Source: Pteria penguin
Lineage: Eukaryota; Mollusca; Bivalvia; Pterioida; Pteriidae
DNA: 64,000 bases
Assembly (NCBI GenBank): GCA_035048485.1
Contig: CM068588.1
Coordinates: forward strand, 992,001 to 1,056,000
Direction: 5' to 3'
Shown here: positions 58,633 to 64,000 of the stretch, one piece after another
Position numbering within the stretch: position 1 is the stretch's first letter
Layout of the letters: each line of letters begins with the position of its first letter
Notes under the pieces: generated by a model
Databases searched by the model: none
What the model was told of the DNA's origin: nothing
The model's input: only the letters and a program-made list of their open reading frames with translations
Program-made: the position numbers and the translations under genes

Positions 58633-59470
58633 AACACACTGGCAGAATTCATATGTCCTGACCAGTGTTCGAACACAGACCTAACAAAGGAGAGAGAAGC
58701 TGCAGTGATTTCAGGTACAACGCCTTAGCTCTATCGCTGCTCACAAAGGCCCCTTTTATTATTATATACCCTTGTGTATGAAATTTATGTACATCTTAAG
58801 TCGTCATAAGTTACACATATATCTCCTTTTTATATCTCAATGATCAAATCTGTTACTATCTTTGGCTATTATTTACATCATGTCAACCCCCCCTTTTTTT
58901 TTACCCGCTCAGTAGAGAAATACTACCTGAATATCTTACCTAATGAGATTACTAGCAAACAAATCTTCAGTAGATACTCCATAGTCCTCCTAACAAAATG
59001 GCGAGGGTGCGACCAGGAAGATGTTTACTCATGGGTGTAAAATATTTCACAACATTTAAATTGCCACATATTATGAGGGCTTCTCTCTAATGCCCATAGT
59101 ATCTATTATATGCCGTTTACTACTCGTCACACCACACTGCGTTTCCTGTTTTTTTTTTTCTGTTAAGATATTACGATGATGATGCGTCTTTTGGGCTGAA
59201 TGGTTTTAGATATCTACATATAACTGTTGAGAGCTTTTAAGATTTTTTGTAATTTCTGAAATATTAAAAATGTCTGCTGAAGGCGAAGATCAAGAAATTT
59301 TGTCGACAGGGAACCCACACCCAATGGATTTTTCGAGAAGGGGGGGGGGGGTTATTTCCAAATCCATGAGTTTTTTTTTTTTTTTGTAAAATTACTTATT
59401 TAATATAGAAAAAAAAAAAGAAAAGTCATTTTAGCGAACTCTCAGGGTGAATCCAGACCCTCGATCCTCC
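58633..59470. other. Non-coding spacer with G and T homopolymers
   Basis: G run at 59340-59350 and T run at 59370-59385. No gene or RNA recognised. Confidence 0.45.
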
Positions 59471-59471
59471 A

Positions 59472-59590
59472 CTCTGGTTCTTGGCCTCGCCATACTGGTT
59501 CTTGACCTCGCCTCTTTGGTTCATGGCCTTGCCATACCGATTCTTGACCTAGCCACTCTGGTTCTTGGCCTCGCTACTATGGCTCTGGGA
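59472..59590. repeat. 21-bp tandem repeat, about 5.5 units
   Basis: CTGGTTCTTGGCCTCGCCATA-type units of 21 bp, diverged. On the plus strand they encode a seven-residue L-V-L-G-L-A-x unit in a 66-codon ORF (59447-59647). The N-terminal part is not a convincing signal peptide, and the ORF is regarded as incidental. Confidence 0.75.
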
Positions 59591-60204
59591 TGTCGAAGTA
59601 TGTCGCCCGAGACTGATATCTTTCGATCTGCGACTCGAGGTGATTAATAGAATCTATCGCTATTAATTGTCCGGTGATGACAGAGAAATCAACTAACCCG
59701 AGTGTCAAATTACCTTAGTCCGAGCCGAGGCTTTCCGAGGCACGGGCTAAGCTAATGGGACTATTTCACTGTACGTATCCGTTTTGAGTTTTACATATTG
59801 CAGCATTCTTTTATGAGTAAAGGCGGGAGAGATTCCAAATGCATGAGGGGATATGACTGTGGTTTTATCCTAGGCTATAATGCATTTTTTCAATAATTTT
59901 TTACAGATACTGTAATAAATATTTTGAAATCCATATTTGAATTTAATGAAGAAGTATACATAGAATATATATAGTTCATTATTTTCTCATTTAAGATAAT
60001 ATTCATGGTAAAACAAAAGATTAAAAACTAAGATCTTACTTAGAAATTGAAGATAAATCCCGAGGATTATACCTCATAACATATCATGAATCTGGATCAT
60101 TTAAGCGTTTGTGAAATAGTCTCATTTGACACGAGGGTTTGTTGATTTCTCGGGGGGGGGAGGGGTTAGTTATAAAATGACACTCCTCATGTAACGCAGT
60201 ACCT
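59591..60204. other. Non-coding AT-rich spacer
   Basis: No gene, RNA or repeat recognised apart from a G-run at 60152-60165. Confidence 0.4.
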
Positions 60205-60536
60205 GTGTTCAAGGTTCTCGTCACTTTCTCTATTTCCTGTCCTTTTCTATTAACTTGTATAGTACTTCCTTCTATCCCATTATACATTACTCAGAAAGAG
60301 GAAGGATTATCTACTTTTATGTATGTTCAAGATTTTTACCTCTTCTTCCTCTTCGTATTTCACTTCCTTCATATAATGCTTATTCAATGATACATTTAAC
60401 TAAACTCATTTATTGTGAGACTTGTATCTCATCTATGTCCTATAATTGTATACAGTTGCAATAATAATGAATAAATGTACAATATATAGAATACTTTGAA
60501 ATGCATACATGCATACATACATACACACACACATAT

Positions 60537-60580
<44 letters not shown>

Positions 60581-60640
60581 ATATCAATAACAAGATTTCA
60601 ATGTATTCTACTTAAAACCACACTTCAGAATAAACTCACT
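60205..60640. repeat. Dispersed repeat family R2, copy 2, with AG microsatellite
   Basis: Matches 56709-56960 in order (see that entry). An insertion of about 170 bp, including (CATA)n, (CA)n and a pure (AG)19 run at 60541-60578, separates its last block. Confidence 0.7.
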
Positions 60641-61879
60641 CTTCCCTCGAGGTATACCAACGGTATTATAAAAACCTAAAATGGTTCCCCGAGGCCCGAG
60701 GTTTGAAGTAAGCAGAGTTTACTACTTTGTTTTATTGGTATTCGATGCCAGCCTTCACATGAATGAGAGGCGACAGTGAGATAGAGAGGTCTTCATCAGG
60801 AAGACTAGCAGACCTAACCACTTTAGCTTTATTGGAAATGGATACCTTACCCCTGGGTAGAAGCTTTTCTGCATTGTAATTTCCCTATTGGACTCGTAAA
60901 TCCCCGACGCGTCTTAGGTCAAGGAGAAAACAGAAGAAATCTGACCGAACTGTATGGCACAGATCACAAAGGACATGCACATAAAACACGATATAGTCAA
61001 ATATACACTAAAATGACGTTAAAACATATTAGATTACAGTTACGATACCGATATAGGACGGCCAGTCAAAGTAATAAGCATCACTGAATTGGTATGGTTA
61101 ACCGGATTACCGGCGCCCACCTTCCCACTCACTCCAAGATCAGCACAATGAAAGGGCACACATCTAAACATTCATATATAATTCTCCAAGTAGAGAACAA
61201 GGATCAACAGGTTTCTCAAGACGAGGTCATAAAAGTTTACATTATTGGAATAATATGCTAGTATAAAAAATATATAAGGCGATATCAACATAAGAAAGTG
61301 TGCTCTGCTCCTTTGTAAGCGAGCTCTGATCCTTGATCTGTAGGAATCCCGACTACCAGTCAGAGGGGACGAGGCACAGGACCATGTCTCCTCTGAAAAG
61401 GTTTGGACAAGGCCCGTCATAGAGTCTCCAACGCCCAAGTGACTGCAATTTTCTCCGACTGTCTAAGTTTCAGCAAGCCCAGACAATGTTCATATTTAGA
61501 TTATTTCAATACAAGAAATTTCAATTCTGAAGCTGGAAAAAGGTGAAACTGAACTTTTGAAGAGTTACTTAGCTATGTGCATTTGTTACAGTACTAGTAC
61601 TCTGGCAAACTGAAATCACAAGTTTTGTAGCCCATTCATTCTATATACCATTTTCAAGAGTACACAGTAATTAAATGTTAGTTCTAAAGAACGCAGCAGT
61701 GGCTAAAATGTTTGCTTCAGGTGCCCAGATTCCTATGTTTTTCATATTGTTGTCATCCAGATATTTAATTCGAGCATTGTTACAGTATCTCCGTAATAAC
61801 TCATCTACGCCATAATCCTACCGTATCCCTCAAGATGTAGAGGGAGGTTTTGGAACTTAAGCAATTTCATGTTATATCT
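60641..61879. other. Non-coding spacer
   Basis: No convincing gene. The 88-codon minus-strand ORF at 61172 has no recognisable domain. The segment 61690-61780, read on the minus strand in line with the integrase relic, may be its decayed C-terminal continuation. Confidence 0.4.
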
Positions 61880-62520
61880 TTTCTCAAGTAGTTCTCATCT
61901 TGACTTTGAGTCCTACAGTGCTCTTAGCAAAAGTTTCTGTCACTAAATATGGACAAAGCCAATTCTTTTCGTTCTTTGAACCTTTCCTAGAACTTTTTTT
62001 GGCATTAAATACCAAAACTTTATCATCATTTTTACTTGCCCCTCCGGAGATTTCTCGACAATATGTTTTACATCATTGTTAATTTTGTTTCTTAGTTTTT
62101 ACAAGTACATCCACAGAATTTTCAAGGTCAACTTTGTCAAAAGATTCTTCTGCAATTACTCGAACACTTTCTCCTCTTGACATAATTTGAACTTTTTTCT
62201 GAACCATTGATCTATATATCAGAAAATGTCATTTCATTCAGATAAGCGTCAAAGTTTAGTTGGTCGTCCCCGGCAACATTTTCAAAGCTTATTCTGTAAT
62301 GTTTGAACCTTTCAACTTACCCATTGGTTTGTGGATGATCAGCTGATGATGGGAATAAAATACATTTTCTCCTTCGATGTCTTTAATTGACCTTTGGTCT
62401 GGTATTGTGGACAAGATTTGACGTATTCAGAAACGGTTTTGTATATAGTTAAAACATTCTTCCGATGCCCACTTGACAGTTTCTTTTCCGAAGATCTCCT
62501 ATATTCTTTTAACCTACAAA
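61880..62520 (-). pseudogene. Integrase relic (Ty3/gypsy- or Ginger-type), catalytic core deleted
   Basis: On the minus strand, in order: Y-V-K-S-C-P-Q-Y-Q-T-K-G (62385-62430), the end of the HHCC zinc-binding domain with its second Cys changed to Tyr. Then after a few codons S-S-A-D-H-P-Q-T-N-G, a stop, V-E-R-F-K (62305-62350), the motif normally near the end of the DDE core. Then D-D-K-V-L-V-F-N-A-K-K and N-E-K-N-W-L-C-P-Y-L-V (61930-62030), the small C-terminal beta-barrel. The stretch between the zinc finger and HPQTNG is far too short for the catalytic Asp residues, so the core is deleted. Several frameshifts and stops are present. No LTRs were found. Confidence 0.72.
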
Positions 62521-63940
62521 TTTTAAAATTAAATACTTAATGTTGACCTGATGTTACTTTTATTTTATGCCATTGTAATATATCTATTTATTTATTTTGT
62601 TTTTCTATTTCAAAATAGATAAACAGAAAAAAAAAATGACAATGACATAAACGTAAAGAAGGATTTCATCAGGACTGAGGAGTTCTCAACAATACTTATG
62701 ACCAGTTAATGTTTGATATGTCACGAGATCGAAACTTGTGGAAACATTTACACTTTTTATTATTACATGAAAAATATAACATTTGCTTACAATCACTGAA
62801 GTAATATTAAAGAAATTAAAGACATTTGACTTATTTAAGACCCTACTGAAAAGAGATAAAAGGACTTAACAACACAGATCATAAAATGAAACTTGTGAGT
62901 GGTTCTTAAAGCGGAATTGACCGAAAATCAGACAAATGTTTCAAGCACTGTATTGAAAGAAAATAATCGAATTGAATCAAAATCGCAATGATAACACCGT
63001 CATAATCAGTAAATGGAATACATTTATATAGGTGACATAAAAGACAGATAATTCAATATTTGAAATAGAATTTGAGTGAGTGATAAGGCATGTTTTAATT
63101 TCGTAATTTATAATGTTAATTTAAGGAAATTAAAACAAGATAAAAGAAACAAATACCAAGGATTACAGTACGTAAAATGAAATGATATAAGAGACAAATA
63201 CAGTATTAAATGATATTTATATGATTTATGTAACGAGAAAGTTACAAAATAAAGCGTTTGCTTGTAAAACCAAAAATTACGGAAATCATGATGAATTTTT
63301 CAATTTTTTTCTATTTAGGGTAACGAAGAATCCATAAAATGAAAAAGGTGTACAATTAAGAGTTATGCCATCTTCAGGTGGAATTAGAAGTGTTTGGGAG
63401 TTTCCAAAAATATATAAATCTTTACTGATAATTTAATAATTCATAACGTGACACATCTGACTTTATTGACTAATCATAACTCTAAAACATGAAAATGTCT
63501 TTTATTTTAATATCTTCAGTTTTTGATGATTTTAAAAAGGGGCAAAAACTATTTATAATCACAGCAGTTTTACCTTTTAACAAACTTTACATTTTTACAT
63601 TTCCATTCTACGTTCATATTGACAAATTAAAAATTAAATTCAGTATCACAAATATATCGGCTTTACTTTCAATAAAAAGACATTCGTGACTTTGTCCTTT
63701 GTGCACCATAAATAACGTGGAGATAATTCCGTTGAAAAGGGGTGAGTGTGGTGCTGAGAGTAGCTGAAGGGGGACAGACTGCGATGCTTCCAGATAAAGA
63801 GGGTAATAAGTGTTTATCATGTGCAGTATTTTACTCGCGCCACCTCAACACGTGGTCAAGGCGGCACCAATAAATGTTTAAATCAATCCAATGCCATGTG
63901 TAGTATACTTGAATACTATATGACCACGGCACGCGATCAT
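62521..63940. other. Non-coding AT-rich spacer
   Basis: No gene, RNA or tandem repeat recognised. Small ORFs at 63489 and 63614 have no domain. An E-box-like CACGTG lies at 63849-63854. Confidence 0.4.
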
Positions 63941-63943
63941 GAC

Positions 63944-63950
63944 TATATAA
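63944..63950 (+). promoter_or_regulatory. TATA-box-like element near the right edge
   Basis: TATATAA lies 16 bp upstream of an ATG at 63967 that stays open to the window end (M-G-T-V-P-S-G-P-D-K-D). A TATA box usually lies 25-30 bp upstream of the start of transcription, which would fall at or after this ATG, so either the true start codon lies further right or the element is fortuitous. Confidence 0.3.
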
Positions 63951-64000
63951 AGTCAGTCCTGTCGACATGGGCACAGTACCTAGTGGTCCAGATAAAGATG

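Noticed and set aside
57927..58676. Several 73-105-residue repeat proteins
   Set aside because: All three minus-strand frames of the 30-bp minisatellite are open in parts, as expected for a repeat without stops, so none is singled out.

Overview
The window is eukaryotic and most likely from a bivalve mollusc. This is inferred from AT-rich intron-type DNA, two tRNA-derived SINE families that end in CAAT- or CAAC-type tails, bivalve-style dispersed repeats, and a mixed load of decayed YR (DIRS-order), Penelope-like, hAT and integrase-bearing elements. No bacterial gene, rRNA gene or bona fide tRNA gene was seen. Species cannot be assigned from the sequence alone.

Layout. 1-4400 holds an imperfect direct duplication, two MITE-like elements, a SINE and a TG/AG microsatellite. 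4400-23440 is one continuous satellite array of about 19 kb with a 34-bp monomer and several layers of higher-order repetition. 23440-31120 is dispersed-repeat territory: a SINE inserted into a SINE of the same family, a second SINE with a clean target-site duplication, a hAT transposase remnant, a 30-bp minisatellite and a possible two-exon 5' gene end at 30085-30339. 31124-35939 is a nearly complete but inactivated tyrosine-recombinase retrotransposon with split direct repeats (A1, then coding region, then B1-A2-B2). 37624-43120 is a second, different-looking satellite whose monomer is also 34 bp; a 301-bp foldback transposon with a 10-bp target duplication sits inside it. 43127-47110 holds two same-orientation copies of a Penelope-like element (one 5'-truncated and internally deleted, one with most of RT plus a GIY-YIG endonuclease), separated by a SINE. 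47234-48935 is framed by an inverted repeat.

The best-supported cellular gene is on the minus strand at 50945-52065: two exons of a single-pass membrane protein with a proline/tyrosine-rich, PPxY-containing tail, joined by splice sites whose phase agrees. Its upstream exons were not found. From 53130 to 58632 three further minisatellites follow (about 54, 44 and 30 bp), with the 3' end of another retroelement between them. 61880-62520 carries a minus-strand integrase relic that has lost its catalytic core. The last 60 bases hold a TATA-like box and an ATG that may belong to a gene outside the window.

Most open reading frames here are by-products of tandem repeats with lengths divisible by three, or fragments of dead transposons. 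The strongest point for follow-up is that the two satellites share the 34-bp period and, in one register, a gapped 17-bp core (GTTAGG, three free bases, AC, two free bases, GTCA). This suggests they are ancient relatives or products of one amplification system.
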